A stretch of DNA of 64,000 bases from an uncultured bacterium (GCA_949283655.1 CASDTH010000016.1:1-64000), one strand, 5' to 3'. Counted from the first letter of the stretch, positions 55,487 through 64,000 are shown. The notes: generated by a model not told the origin, from the sequence alone. Numbers and translations are program-made.

Positions 55487-56455
55487 ATGAAAAAAACGGT
55501 AGATTTGGTCGTGCCCTGCTTCAATGAAAGCGACGTGCTGGAGCTTTTTTACAGCGAGGTCAGCAAGATTTTGGATCAGTGCGAGGGTTATAACTTTCAC
55601 TATATCTTTGTCAACGATGGCAGCCGGGATCAAACGCTCGATATTTTGCGCCGGTTTGCAGCAGAGGATAGCCGCGTGCGCTATGTATCCTTCTCCCGCA
55701 ATTTTGGGAAGGAATCTGCCATGCTTGCAGGAATGAAATATTCCACTGCCGAGTATGTCGGCATTCTGGATGCGGATTTGCAGCATTCGCCGGATTTAAT
55801 CCCACAGATGCTCGCGGCGCTGGATGAGGGCTACGACATTGCGGCGGCGCGCCGTGTGGACCGTTCCGGCGAGGGGAAGGTGAAAAGCGCGTTTTCCCGC
55901 GCATTTTATAAGGTTATCAACCGTATGTCTGATGTGGATATCGCCGAGGGCGCACAGGATTTTCGCATCATGCGGCGGCCAGTGGTGGAGGCGATTCTCT
56001 CCATGCCGGAATACAACCGCTTTTCCAAAGGGATTTTCAGCTGGGTCGGCTTCCGGACAAAATGGTTTGCGCATGAAAACAGGGAGCGGGCCGCTGGGCA
56101 GAGCAAGTGGTCCTTTTCAAAGCTGTTCCGTTATGCGCTGGATGGGATCATCGGCTTTTCCACCGTCCCGCTGAAGGTTTCGCTCTATGTTGGTGTTGCG
56201 TCGAGTGGGATAGGTGTGCTCTACGCACTGTATATCCTGATTCGGACGCTGCTGCGTGGCTCGGATGTGCCGGGCTATCCTTCTATTATCTGCGCGATTT
56301 TTTTCTTTGGCGGCCTGATTCTGTGCTCGCTTGGCATCATCGGGGAATATCTTGCCCGGATCTATATGGAGGTCAAGCACCGGCCTGCCTTCCTTGTGGC
56401 GGAGACGAACATCATCCCGGAGCCTGCTGAAAAAAGTGAACCGGCAAAGGGGTGA
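55487..56455 (+). CDS. Glycosyltransferase family 2 (DPM1/GtrB-like) with two C-terminal membrane helices
   Basis: 322 residues from the ATG at 55487 (GGAGG 10 nt upstream). GT2 nucleotide-sugar fold: VPCFNESDVL, IFVNDGSRDQT, SRNFGKESAMLAG and the metal-binding DADLQHSP (about 94-101), then the GQSKWSFSKLFRYA segment and two membrane helices (about 235-257 and 268-292). This is the pattern of undecaprenyl- or dolichyl-phosphate glucose/mannose transferases, which supply lipid-linked sugar for envelope glycosylation. Its stop overlaps the GTG start of uvrC. Confidence 0.93.
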   Translation: MKKTVDLVVPCFNESDVLELFYSEVSKILDQCEGYNFHYIFVNDGSRDQTLDILRRFAAEDSRVRYVSFSRNFGKESAMLAGMKYSTAEYVGILDADLQHSPDLIPQMLAALDEGYDIAAARRVDRSGEGKVKSAFSRAFYKVINRMSDVDIAEGAQDFRIMRRPVVEAILSMPEYNRFSKGIFSWVGFRTKWFAHENRERAAGQSKWSFSKLFRYALDGIIGFSTVPLKVSLYVGVASSGIGVLYALYILIRTLLRGSDVPGYPSIICAIFFFGGLILCSLGIIGEYLARIYMEVKHRPAFLVAETNIIPEPAEKSEPAKG

Positions 56456-58296
56456 GCGCGTTGGAGGAGCATTTAAAGCCCCTGCGAGAGAAGGCAATGC
56501 GTCTGCCGCTGACGCCGGGCGTCTATCTCATGAAGGATCAAAAGGGGAAAATCATTTATATAGGCAAGGCGAAGGCGCTGAAGAATCGCGTCAGCCAGTA
56601 TTTCGGCTCGCAGGAGCGCCATGCGGTCAAGGTGCGCCGGATGGTGGAGCATGTCGCTGATTTTGATTATATTCTGACGGATAGCGAGTTTGAAGCGCTC
56701 GTGCTGGAGTGTAGTCTTATTAAGCAGCATATGCCCAAATACAATATTCTTTTGAAGGATGATAAGGGCTATCATTATATCCGCGTTACCACTGGGGATT
56801 GGCCGGTGATCAGCGCTGCAATGCAGAAGCTGGAGGACGGTGCGCAGTATATTGGCCCGTTTACCAGCTCCTTCACCGTAAAACAGTCTGTGGATGAGGC
56901 GCTGCGGATTTTTCGCCTGCCTCAATGCGGCAAGGTGTTCCCACGCGATATCGGCAAGGGGAGGCCCTGCCTGAATTATTTTATCAAGCAATGCGCCGCG
57001 CCCTGTGCTGGCAAGGTGACGCAGCAGGAGTATCGGGAGGCGGTGGAGGAGGCGCTGGCCTTTCTGCGCGGCGGCAGCGCACAGGCGCTGCGGGAGCTTC
57101 AACGACGGATGGAGGAGGCCGCCGAAAATCTGGAGTTTGAAAAGGCCGCCCGCCTGCGCGACCGCATCAATGCCATCCGCCGGATGCAGGATAAGCAGAA
57201 GGTAGTGTCGCTTGCCGTTCAGGAGCAGGATGTGTTTGCCCTTTCCAACGGTGCGCAGGCCGCCTGCCTGATGGTGTTGCGGTTTTCTGAGGGACGGCTG
57301 TATGATAGTGAGCATTTCTTTATTGATAGCGTGGAGGATTTTCCCGCCGCGCGAGGTGAACTGATTCAGGGGTATTATTCCATGCGGGATCATGTGCCGC
57401 CGCGCGTCACAGTGGATGGCGAAGTGGCGGATGAAGCGCTGCTGGCCGGTTGGCTGAGTGAGAAGGCAGGCAGGCGCGTTCAGATTGCTGTGCCGCAGCG
57501 TGGGGAGCAGGCGCAGCTGATGGAGATGTGCCGCTCTAATGCGGCGGAGAAGCTGGCGGAGCATCTGGGTCGCGGTGGGAAGCAGACCGCTGCGCTGGAT
57601 GAGTTAGCCCGCCTGCTGGGGTTGGAATCCCCACCGGAATATATCGAAGCGTATGATATCTCTCACACGGCTGGGAGTGACAATGTGGCCGGAATGGTGG
57701 TGTTCCGTGCGGGAGTGCCCTTTAAGCAGGCCTATAAGCGCTTTGCCATCAAATCCTTTGATGGGCAGGATGACTATGGCTCCATGCGCGAGGTGCTTAC
57801 ACGCCGTTTTACACATTACATGGAGGAAAAGGAGAGCGGCGAGGGCTTTGGCAGGCTGCCAGATCTGATCTTGCTCGACGGTGGCCAGGGGCAGGTCAAC
57901 GCCGTACGGCCGGTGCTCCAGCAATTCGGCCTGAAGGTGCCGCTGTTTGGTATGGTTAAGGATGACCGCCACCGCACCCGCGCCATTGCGGCTGATGGCG
58001 GTGAAATCGCGATCAATTCCAAGCGGCAGGCGTTTACGCTGGTCTCCTCCATTCAGGAGGAGGTGCACCGCTTTGCGATCGGTTATCACAAGCAAAGGCA
58101 CCGTAAAAACACGCTGGTCAGCTCTCTGACCCAGATCGAGGGCATTGGGGAAACGCGCGCACGGGCACTACTTCGCTCCTTCCAGACCATGCATGCGATT
58201 CAGGAGGCGACGGTCGAGCAGCTGCTCACTGTGAAGGGGATGACACTGCCGGCTGCCAAAGCGGTCTATATGCACTTTCATGCGGCGGAATCGTAA
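56452..58296 (+). CDS. uvrC: UvrABC system protein C (excinuclease)
   Basis: 614 residues with a GTG start overlapping the upstream stop (GTGA). N-terminal GIY-YIG nuclease PGVYLMKDQKG-KIIYIGKAKALKNRVSQYF makes the 3' incision, the UVR domain (about 205-240, EAAENLEFEKAARLRDRI) binds UvrB, an RNase H-like domain (YIEAYDISHTAG, FDGQDDYGSM region, LILLDGGQGQVNAV) makes the 5' incision, and tandem helix-hairpin-helix motifs close the protein. Full length. Partner of uvrB at 5701. Confidence 0.97.
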   Translation: MSALEEHLKPLREKAMRLPLTPGVYLMKDQKGKIIYIGKAKALKNRVSQYFGSQERHAVKVRRMVEHVADFDYILTDSEFEALVLECSLIKQHMPKYNILLKDDKGYHYIRVTTGDWPVISAAMQKLEDGAQYIGPFTSSFTVKQSVDEALRIFRLPQCGKVFPRDIGKGRPCLNYFIKQCAAPCAGKVTQQEYREAVEEALAFLRGGSAQALRELQRRMEEAAENLEFEKAARLRDRINAIRRMQDKQKVVSLAVQEQDVFALSNGAQAACLMVLRFSEGRLYDSEHFFIDSVEDFPAARGELIQGYYSMRDHVPPRVTVDGEVADEALLAGWLSEKAGRRVQIAVPQRGEQAQLMEMCRSNAAEKLAEHLGRGGKQTAALDELARLLGLESPPEYIEAYDISHTAGSDNVAGMVVFRAGVPFKQAYKRFAIKSFDGQDDYGSMREVLTRRFTHYMEEKESGEGFGRLPDLILLDGGQGQVNAVRPVLQQFGLKVPLFGMVKDDRHRTRAIAADGGEIAINSKRQAFTLVSSIQEEVHRFAIGYHKQRHRKNTLVSSLTQIEGIGETRARALLRSFQTMHAIQEATVEQLLTVKGMTLPAAKAVYMHFHAAES

Positions 58297-58478
58297 CAAA
58301 GCATGGCGGGATATAATCCTCTGCTTTCGATCTTTGATTTCTAGAATTTAGAGCCTGCCGCCTAATTTTGAATTAATTCTCAATCCATCTTGACAATTCT
58401 TTTAGCAGAATAGATAATGGATGTGGGAAAATGTGCCGGTGCTTTGCCTCCGGCGGAAGTAACATGGGGGTTCCCCTT

Positions 58479-59027
58479 ATGAGAGTCATCACAGGTTCGG
58501 CCCGGGGCCGCAAATTGAAAACCCTTTCCGGCGAAGATGTGCGGCCGACAACCGACCGCGTGAAGGAAGCGTTGTTCAGTATCATCCAGTTTGAGATTGA
58601 GGGCAGGCGCGTGCTGGATCTCTTCGCCGGTTCCGGCCAGCTGGGCATTGAGGCACTCAGCCGCGGGGCCGCAGGTGCGGTGTTTGTAGATGCTGCGCGG
58701 GCCTGCGTGCAGGTTGTGCGGGAAAATTTGGAGGCAGCCGGGCTTGCACGGAGCGCACAGGTTTTTCAAATGGATAGCCTTGCCTTCCTGGCAGGCGGCT
58801 GTGGGCCGTTTGACCTTGTTTTTCTGGATCCGCCTTATGGCACAGGGTTGTTGCAAAAGGCGCTGCCGCTGGCGGCGCGGCGAATGGCGCCGGGTGGCGT
58901 GATGATCTGTGAAGCACCCTTGCAGGAGGAGTTGCCGGAGCAGGCGGAGGCATACCGGCTTATGCGGCGGTATCCATACGGAAAAATTTCCCTTGCCGTG
59001 TATCGGGAGAAGGAGGCAAAGGCATGA
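58479..59027 (+). CDS. rsmD: 16S rRNA (guanine966-N2)-methyltransferase RsmD
   Basis: 182 residues from the ATG at 58479; an in-frame ATG at 58464 with GGCGGAAG upstream is a fair alternative. MRVITGSARGRKLKTLSGED and VRPTTDRVKEALFSII are the family N-terminus; SAM motif I VLDLFAGSGQLGIEAL and catalytic FLDPPYGTG follow. Methylates G966 in the 30S P-site. Its stop overlaps coaD by ATGA, a conserved rsmD-coaD pair. Confidence 0.95.
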   Translation: MRVITGSARGRKLKTLSGEDVRPTTDRVKEALFSIIQFEIEGRRVLDLFAGSGQLGIEALSRGAAGAVFVDAARACVQVVRENLEAAGLARSAQVFQMDSLAFLAGGCGPFDLVFLDPPYGTGLLQKALPLAARRMAPGGVMICEAPLQEELPEQAEAYRLMRRYPYGKISLAVYREKEAKA

Positions 59028-59509
59028 GAATTGCAGTTTGCCCGGGCAGCTTTGATCCGGTGACGCTTGGCCATCTGGATATTATCCGGCGCTCGTCTAA
59101 ACTGTTCGATAAGGTGATCGTGGTGGTCATGATCAATTATCATAAAAAGGATAGCAGCTTTACCGCAGAGGAGCGGGTAGAGCTGCTGCGCCGCTGCACA
59201 GGAGATATTTCCAATATCGAAATTGATACGTATAACGGCCTGCTTGCCGATTATACGCGCGAAAAGGGCGCCGTGGCCATTGTGAAGGGTTTGCGGGCCG
59301 TTTCGGATTTTGAGTATGAATTCCAGCAGGCATTGACGAACAAGCGCCTGAACCCGGAGGTGGAGACGATCTTCATCACCACCAGTGCGGATAATATGTT
59401 TTTAAGCTCCAGCGTGGTTAAGCAGGTGTGTGCGTTTGGCGGTGATGTTTCTACGTTTGTCCCACCGGAGATCCGGTCGGATATTATTGAGCGGTTAACG
59501 AGGGCATAA
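59024..59509 (+). CDS. coaD: Phosphopantetheine adenylyltransferase
   Basis: 161 residues; ATGA overlap with rsmD. Nucleotidyltransferase motif GSFDPVTLGHLDIIRRS (9-25), KGLRAVSDFEYEFQQALTNK and the C-terminal SSSVVKQVCAFGGDVSTFVP. Makes dephospho-CoA from ATP and 4'-phosphopantetheine. Confidence 0.97.
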   Translation: MRIAVCPGSFDPVTLGHLDIIRRSSKLFDKVIVVVMINYHKKDSSFTAEERVELLRRCTGDISNIEIDTYNGLLADYTREKGAVAIVKGLRAVSDFEYEFQQALTNKRLNPEVETIFITTSADNMFLSSSVVKQVCAFGGDVSTFVPPEIRSDIIERLTRA

Positions 59510-59552
59510 GCCCCCGTTTGTTTTCAGATTTTGGAGGGAAGGGTGTGTAAGT

Positions 59553-60416
59553 ATGAGTAATGTGAATATCGACGAGTTGTTGAAGCAGATGGATGAGGTG
59601 CTCCAAAATGCGACGGCCTCTATGTTCTCCAGCAAGCGGTTTATCGACATCCCGGCGATGCAGGAGTTGGTGGATCAGGTGCGGGCAAATCTGCCTGCGG
59701 TGATCGAGCAGGCCACGCAGATTGTGCGCGACCGCAGCGTGATCCTCAAGGATGCAAAGCAGGAGGCGCATGAAACGCAGGAGGCTGCCGAGCGCAATGC
59801 GGAGAATGTGCGTGAAACGGCCCGCCGGGAGGCAGAAGCGCTGACGAGCAAGGCGCGCCTTGAGGCAGATAATCTGGCGGAAAAAACACGCCGGGATGCG
59901 AAGGCGATGCTGCAAAAGGCGCAGGATGCGGCAGAGGAAAAGGTTGCCAAGGCGGAGGAGCAGGCGGCTTATCTGGTGGCGGAGGATCAGATCACCAAAA
60001 CAGCGACTGCAAAGGCCAATGAGCTGCTCACCAGTGCGCGCGAGCAGTCTCAGCGTATGACGGAGACGGCACAGGCCAAAGCCAAGGAGCTGACAGAAAC
60101 CGCGCAGGCCCGGGCGAACGCCATGGTAGAGGATGCGCAGGCCCGCGCGAAGGATCTGGTTGAAACAGCGCAGGCTAAGGCCAATCTCCTAACAAAGACG
60201 GCCAATGAGCAGGCGGAGGAGACCATTTCCCAGGCGCAGAAGTGGTCGCACGATATGCGCTCGGGCGCGAGCGATTTTGTTGAGCGCATTATGCGGGAGT
60301 CAGACGAGCTGCTCACCCGGCAGGTTAATGAGGTCCGCCGGGCGCGCCAAAGCCTGCGTGCCTCCGGCAAGCAGGAGGAAACGCCGCAGCAGGAAAAAAA
60401 GGAAGCGAAAAAATAA
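59553..60416 (+). CDS. Ala/Glu-rich coiled-coil protein with hendecad repeats
   Basis: 287 residues, GGAGGGAAGGG before the ATG. A short globular N-terminal part (NIDELLKQMDEVLQNA; SKRFIDIPAMQELVDQVRAN) leads into about 200 residues of continuous charged helix. Within it (about 165-225) are near-perfect 11-residue repeats of the type ETAQAKAKELT / ETAQARANAMV / EDAQARAKDLV / ETAQAKANLLT, like those of LEA proteins and some coiled-coil scaffolds. No membrane segment. Genes of this kind next to coaD are known in clostridia as unassigned ATPase-like proteins; I do not see a nucleotide site. Confidence 0.8.
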   Translation: MSNVNIDELLKQMDEVLQNATASMFSSKRFIDIPAMQELVDQVRANLPAVIEQATQIVRDRSVILKDAKQEAHETQEAAERNAENVRETARREAEALTSKARLEADNLAEKTRRDAKAMLQKAQDAAEEKVAKAEEQAAYLVAEDQITKTATAKANELLTSAREQSQRMTETAQAKAKELTETAQARANAMVEDAQARAKDLVETAQAKANLLTKTANEQAEETISQAQKWSHDMRSGASDFVERIMRESDELLTRQVNEVRRARQSLRASGKQEETPQQEKKEAKK

Positions 60417-60584
60417 TCTGCTAAAAGCTGCATATTCTAAATCAGAGAATCGCTGGTGGGCATAGCAGCATACGAGAGGAACTGTTTCACACCGTATACC
60501 GGCGATTCTCAATACATAGGCCGCAGCCGCTCAAATGATTTGACGGCCTGCGGCCTGTTCTTTGGCCAAAAAGGAGGGCGGGCA

Positions 60585-61040
60585 GTGGAGCACCGCATTT
60601 TTGGCGCGCCGGAGCCAGGCGCGCTTTATCACACCAGGGAGGGTGCTTATCTGATTGCGTGCCGGGCGCGGGCGATCGCCCTGATCCAAACCCCGATGGG
60701 ATATTTTTTGCCCGGCGGCGGATTGGAGTACGGAGAGGCGCATGAAGCTTGTATCCTGCGGGAATGCATGGAGGAAACCGGCTGGCGGGTGTCTGTGGGC
60801 AAGCGGCTCTGCTCTGCGGAGAGCTACACCCGGCACGAGAGAATCGGATACTTTCATCCGGTTCAATCCTATTATCTAGGCTCTTTTTTGGAGCAGATCT
60901 GTGAGCCCATAGAAACGGATCATCATTTGGTGTGGCGCGCATGCGAAAAGGCGGCGGACCTGATGCGGATAGGGCAGCAAGGCTGGGCTGTGCGGCAGGC
61001 ACTCGCACTATATGAAAAGGAGTGGGAGGCTGCGTTATGA
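60585..61040 (+). CDS. Nudix hydrolase
   Basis: 151 residues from a GTG at 60585, chosen for the AAGGAGG 7 nt upstream; longer frames from 60456 have no site. The Nudix box GGGLEYGEAHEACILRECME-ETGW fits GX5EX7REUXEEXGU exactly. Hydrolyses nucleoside diphosphate derivatives; the substrate is not predictable. ATGA overlap with the asparaginase gene. Confidence 0.92.
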   Translation: MEHRIFGAPEPGALYHTREGAYLIACRARAIALIQTPMGYFLPGGGLEYGEAHEACILRECMEETGWRVSVGKRLCSAESYTRHERIGYFHPVQSYYLGSFLEQICEPIETDHHLVWRACEKAADLMRIGQQGWAVRQALALYEKEWEAAL

Positions 61041-62077
61041 GAATATTGGTCATTTTTACCGGCGGCACGATTGGCAGCACGGTCGATGGCGCAACCGTCC
61101 ACACAGATCCGGCGGCGGCAAGCCGCCTGTTGGCGCTCTATCGGGAGCAATATGGGGCGGATGTCTCCTTTGAGGTGCGCAGGCCATGCAACCTGCTCAG
61201 CGAAAACGCCACTCCAGCGCTTTGGGCGCTGCTGGAGCGGGCGATCCGGGCGGAGAAGCTTTCACGCTATGATGGGGTGATCGTGACCCACGGCTCAGAT
61301 ACGCTGCCCTATACCTGCGCCGCGTTGGCGTTTCTGCTGCGGGATCTACCGCTGCCGCTGGTGCTGGTGGCGAGCAATTATTCCCTGGGGGATAGCAGGA
61401 GCAACGGCCTTGCCAACTTCCGCAGTGCGGTCGAGCTGATCGCCTCCCGTACCGTGCGCGGCGCGTTTACCGTTTTTCAGGATGAGTATGGGAAAAACCG
61501 TGTCTACCTGGCCGCCCGCCTGCAGGAGGCGGATACGGCGCGTGATCAATTTTCCAGCTATGGCAGCATAGATTTCGGGGAAATGAAGGGCGGCAAATTT
61601 GTGTGGAACGAGCACCCGCTCAACCCGACGCCTGAAGCGGTTTGCCGGGCACAACCGCGTCTTTTTGCTGCGGAGTGGACCTTTCAAGAGTCAGTGCTCG
61701 CTCTGCGCCCTTATCCGGGGCTGAATTATCGCTTCCTGCGCCTTGATTCTTCGCCGCGTGCGCTTCTGCACTATCTTTACCATGCGGCGACCGCCTGCAC
61801 GCAGGGAGACGTTTATGCCCTGACGGACTTCCTGAGAGCATGCAAAAGCCGAGGCATGGCCTGCTACCTTGCGCCCTTCAAGGCAGAGGGGGATGTGCTT
61901 TATGAGACTAGCCGCGCACTGTTGGAAACGGGTGCAACGCCGCTTTACCGTATCTCCTTTGAGGCAGCGTATGCCAAGCTCACGATTGCCTATAATCAGG
62001 CGGAGCACCGGCCCGAAAGCCTGATGGAGCAATGCATTGCGTGGGAATGTCTTCCACGCATAGATCTTAGACTTTAG
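61037..62077 (+). CDS. L-asparaginase family protein (type I)
   Basis: 346 residues from the ATG at 61037, which overlaps the Nudix stop (ATGA). N-terminal FTGGTIGSTV with the nucleophilic Thr, and THGSDTLPYT with the second catalytic Thr and Asp (HGTDTL in most relatives). Where classical enzymes have TGAMRP, this one has ASNYSLG, so the active site is atypical. Likely hydrolyses asparagine or a related amide. Confidence 0.88.
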   Translation: MRILVIFTGGTIGSTVDGATVHTDPAAASRLLALYREQYGADVSFEVRRPCNLLSENATPALWALLERAIRAEKLSRYDGVIVTHGSDTLPYTCAALAFLLRDLPLPLVLVASNYSLGDSRSNGLANFRSAVELIASRTVRGAFTVFQDEYGKNRVYLAARLQEADTARDQFSSYGSIDFGEMKGGKFVWNEHPLNPTPEAVCRAQPRLFAAEWTFQESVLALRPYPGLNYRFLRLDSSPRALLHYLYHAATACTQGDVYALTDFLRACKSRGMACYLAPFKAEGDVLYETSRALLETGATPLYRISFEAAYAKLTIAYNQAEHRPESLMEQCIAWECLPRIDLRL

Positions 62078-62214
62078 AAAGGAGATATTAGATGCGGGAG
62101 CTAGAAGGTTTTCTTTGATTTTTGAACGCGCGTACAGCGAAACCAGTCAGTCATTCAAAAATAAATAAAATCTCATGGCTGCACCAAAAATAAAAATAAT
62201 AAAATATTTCGCTC

Positions 62215-62238
62215 GGGCCGCGGGGGCCCATCCTTTTT
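62215..62238 (+). terminator. Terminator-like hairpin after the asparaginase gene
   Basis: GGGCC-GCGGG-GGCCC followed by ATCCTTTTT; a second hairpin (CGGATTTAC/GTAAATCCG, 62247-62279) follows without a U-run. Confidence 0.55.
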
Positions 62239-62295
62239 CTCTCGTGCGGATTTACTGTTGCACTTGCATTGTAAATCCGTAATTGAAAAAAGTGG

Positions 62296-62320
62296 GCGGC
62301 GCCGGAACATCCGGCGCCGC
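62296..62320 (-). terminator. Rho-independent terminator of the AraC gene
   Basis: GCGGCGCCGG-AACAT-CCGGCGCCGC; on the minus strand it is followed by CCACTTTTTTC, 17 nt beyond the AraC stop. Confidence 0.85.
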
Positions 62321-62336
62321 TCGTTGCGGTGCAGCC

Positions 62337-63233
62337 CTATTCGAACCGGTTTTGCCTGCGGTATTCCGCAGGCGCATAGCCCGTATATTTTTTAAAACAG
62401 TTGGAGAAGTAGTTTCGATCTGCATAGGAAAGCTGTTGCGTTATTTCTTCAATGGTAAAGCTGGTGTTGCAGAGATAAAATTTTGCAACATCGATTTTTT
62501 TTGCCTCAAAATACCGGTATGGAGTAACGCCATACGCCTGGCGGAACAGCGCGATCACATGATTTTTGGAGTAGTTGAATTCCGCACAGATATCCTCCAG
62601 CGCGAGCTTTCCCTCGATTTGCGCATCGATTGCAGCCCGAATCTGTTCCGGCAGGGAGGGCTTACGCTGCATAATGCTCTGATTGATGTGGAGAATCATC
62701 TCAAACAAAAGAACGGAGAGGGCTTTGACCAGGCGAGGGTAGTCTCTTTTTAAGGCCTGAACCTGCCGGTCAATTTCATGAAAGTAGGGGAGCAGATTGC
62801 AGTTTGGAAAGCAGTAGGTGTTTCGGGGAAGATAGAAGTCGAGCATAGCCTGCATAAACGGCCCGTCAAAGACGATCCATTTTTTTTGCCACGGGTTTTG
62901 AGGGTCCGTGGCGTAGGAATGCACACTGTGCTTGGTCAGTAGTATGGCACAGTTCTTTTTTGGGCGGTAGGCTTGCCCGTCGATTTCCAGCGATCCGGAA
63001 CCCGCCATGATATATTCGATCGCCATAATCCGCGAATGGGGGCGGATCACATGATAATCCGGCCTGCAGCTCGTTTCCCCAATGACCATGACATTGACGG
63101 GGAGGCTGGGGTCATAAAAGGGCCACAGTGTGGTCGCCTGATCGCCCGGGCTATAAGCGGTTTCGCCGATGATGGCATTTTCAGAGTGCGCTTTGTCTTC
63201 TGTAGGCTCTGAGAGCGCAGTTGGTTCACACAT
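62337..63233 (-). CDS. AraC family transcriptional regulator
   Basis: 298 residues, GAGGA before the ATG. N-terminal cupin (about 40-170: SRIMAIEYIMAGSGSLEIDG, FDGPFMQAML) and two C-terminal HTH motifs with LEDICAEFNYSKNHVIALFR and IEEITQQLSYADRNYFSNCF plus the GYAPAEYRR terminus, the canonical AraC/XylS shape. Divergent from the hydrolase-like gene at 63367, which it probably activates in response to a carbohydrate. Confidence 0.93.
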   Translation of the reverse strand: MCEPTALSEPTEDKAHSENAIIGETAYSPGDQATTLWPFYDPSLPVNVMVIGETSCRPDYHVIRPHSRIMAIEYIMAGSGSLEIDGQAYRPKKNCAILLTKHSVHSYATDPQNPWQKKWIVFDGPFMQAMLDFYLPRNTYCFPNCNLLPYFHEIDRQVQALKRDYPRLVKALSVLLFEMILHINQSIMQRKPSLPEQIRAAIDAQIEGKLALEDICAEFNYSKNHVIALFRQAYGVTPYRYFEAKKIDVAKFYLCNTSFTIEEITQQLSYADRNYFSNCFKKYTGYAPAEYRRQNRFE

Positions 63234-63296
63234 GGATATTCCTCATACTTTATGGGATTTTGCATATATTTTTCTCATTGGCTTTGTGATACTGTT

Positions 63297-63325
63297 ACTA
63301 TAGCATATTCTTTGACGCCTGTAAA
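63297..63325 (-). promoter_or_regulatory. Sigma-A promoter of the AraC gene
   Basis: On the minus strand TTTACA (63325-63320), 17 bp, TATAGT (63302-63297), about 60 bp before the AraC start. Confidence 0.65.
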
Positions 63326-63366
63326 CGGTTGGAATGCAGAGGAGAAGCGCCAGCTCCCGCATCGTA

Positions 63367-64000
63367 ATGGGATTTTCGGAAAAAGCAGAGGGGGTTCAAT
63401 GCTTGGAGATTGTCAGCAGCAATCCGTATCTGACGGAATTGATGGCCTGGGCGCAGCAGAAAGCGGCGGAGTTTGTCATGACAGGAATCCGTTCCGGCCC
63501 CATCAATCAAGGCGACGGCGGGAAATGGTATGGCCCTTCCGGGCGATTTTCCAACCGCAGCCGGGTACGGCGGCGCCCGGACCGGCCGTGGGCAACGCCA
63601 AGGGATTATATCCCCTCCTACTGGGCGGGGTATCACGACCGCACCGCCTTTTATATCCGTGATTTTGTTCATCAGGCGGCGGGCGCCGAATACTTGGGGT
63701 ATCGGGAAGAGAATTACCATATGCTCAGGTGCTTTGTGGAGGGGGCCTGTGCGGAAACCGGGTGGTATGCGCCTTGGTCGCTGAATTTTGACGGCACCGT
63801 TTACTATATGGACACGCCGAACCACCGCAGGTTTGTGCGGGAGCTCACTGCGCAGTATGAGCTGGTGGAGGCAATATGCCGGCTCTACTTCCTCTCCGGG
63901 GACTGCCGCTATTTGGAGGGCAAAATGACGGACTTTGCAGAGCGGATCCTCGGCAGCTTTACCGTCCGTCAAGATGGCGTTGTGTTCCCTGCACGAAATG
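63367..64000 (+). CDS. Glycoside-hydrolase-like (alpha/alpha)6-barrel protein, truncated by the window end
   Basis: An uninterrupted frame of 211 codons runs from the ATG at 63367 to the window edge; an in-frame ATG at 63334 would add 11 residues, and neither has a strong ribosome-binding site. NPYLTELMAWAQQKAA, GPINQGDGGKWYGPSGRF, RDYIPSYWAGYHDRTAFYIR, DFVHQAAGAEYLGYREENYH and GWYAPWSLNFDGTVYYMD resemble six-hairpin glycosidase-like proteins of gut bacteria that act on uronate or rhamnogalacturonan-type side chains. Exact family unknown. Divergent from, and probably controlled by, the AraC regulator at 62337. Confidence 0.8.
   Translation, partial: MGFSEKAEGVQCLEIVSSNPYLTELMAWAQQKAAEFVMTGIRSGPINQGDGGKWYGPSGRFSNRSRVRRRPDRPWATPRDYIPSYWAGYHDRTAFYIRDFVHQAAGAEYLGYREENYHMLRCFVEGACAETGWYAPWSLNFDGTVYYMDTPNHRRFVRELTAQYELVEAICRLYFLSGDCRYLEGKMTDFAERILGSFTVRQDGVVFPARN

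Overview
The window looks like chromosomal DNA of a spore-forming, strictly anaerobic clostridium, most likely a gut Oscillospiraceae/Ruminococcaceae-type organism. Reasons: an alpha/beta-type small acid-soluble spore protein with a sigma-G-like promoter, a one-piece pyruvate:ferredoxin oxidoreductase, a T-box in front of alaS, a Firmicutes-type lon-engB pair, RNase M5, NrdR, a DUF896 protein, moderately high GC in most genes, and glycan-degrading enzymes (GH16, GH29, an (alpha/alpha)6-barrel hydrolase). No tRNA, rRNA, CRISPR, prophage or transposase gene was seen.

Layout. 1-5.6 kb: tail of a regulator-like protein, a membrane-anchored endonuclease/exonuclease/phosphatase protein, an AT-rich block with a small membrane protein and a frameshifted secreted protein, and a GH16 glucanase. 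5.7-20.5 kb is housekeeping: uvrB, a secreted metallophosphoesterase, SASP, a CNNM/CorC-type transporter, nifJ, lon, engB and lysA. 20.6-27.5 kb is accessory: a polytopic DUF6056-like protein, an aminotransferase relic, alpha-L-fucosidase, a zinc alcohol dehydrogenase, a MATE pump, a flavin/PLP-type oxidase-fold protein with a leader terminator, and TspO. 27.5-36.8 kb holds a regulator-like gene followed by a 2353-residue surface protein (31 BspA-type leucine-rich repeats, then CxxC repeats). 37-46.4 kb: a ClC channel, DUF896, a rhodanese lipoprotein, a TIM-barrel isomerase, nrdR, and a LacI regulator with a minus-strand nucleoside/ribose salvage operon (GNAT - ribokinase - nucleoside hydrolase - DcuC-type transporter) that carries a perfect 20-bp LacI-type operator just downstream of its promoter. 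46.5-62 kb is mostly plus-strand housekeeping: T-box-alaS, HIT, phosphoribosyltransferase, comEC, holA, rnmV, GT2, uvrC, rsmD, coaD, a hendecad coiled-coil protein, Nudix and asparaginase. 62.3-64 kb: an AraC regulator divergent from a glycoside-hydrolase-like gene that runs off the right edge.

Beyond ordinary genes, the most interesting signals are: (i) a family of small imperfect inverted-repeat elements (MITE-like; one 278-bp copy, two internally deleted copies, fragments) dispersed through intergenic DNA; (ii) a pentanucleotide tract (AATTC)3 where loss of one unit would fuse a signal peptide to a downstream secreted ORF, a candidate phase switch; (iii) two paralogous regulator-like proteins, one directly upstream of the giant surface protein; (iv) an abrupt base-composition change inside that surface-protein gene; and (v) a rho-independent terminator between a strong promoter and the start of the oxidase-fold gene, which suggests attenuation. 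None of these was tested by database search.
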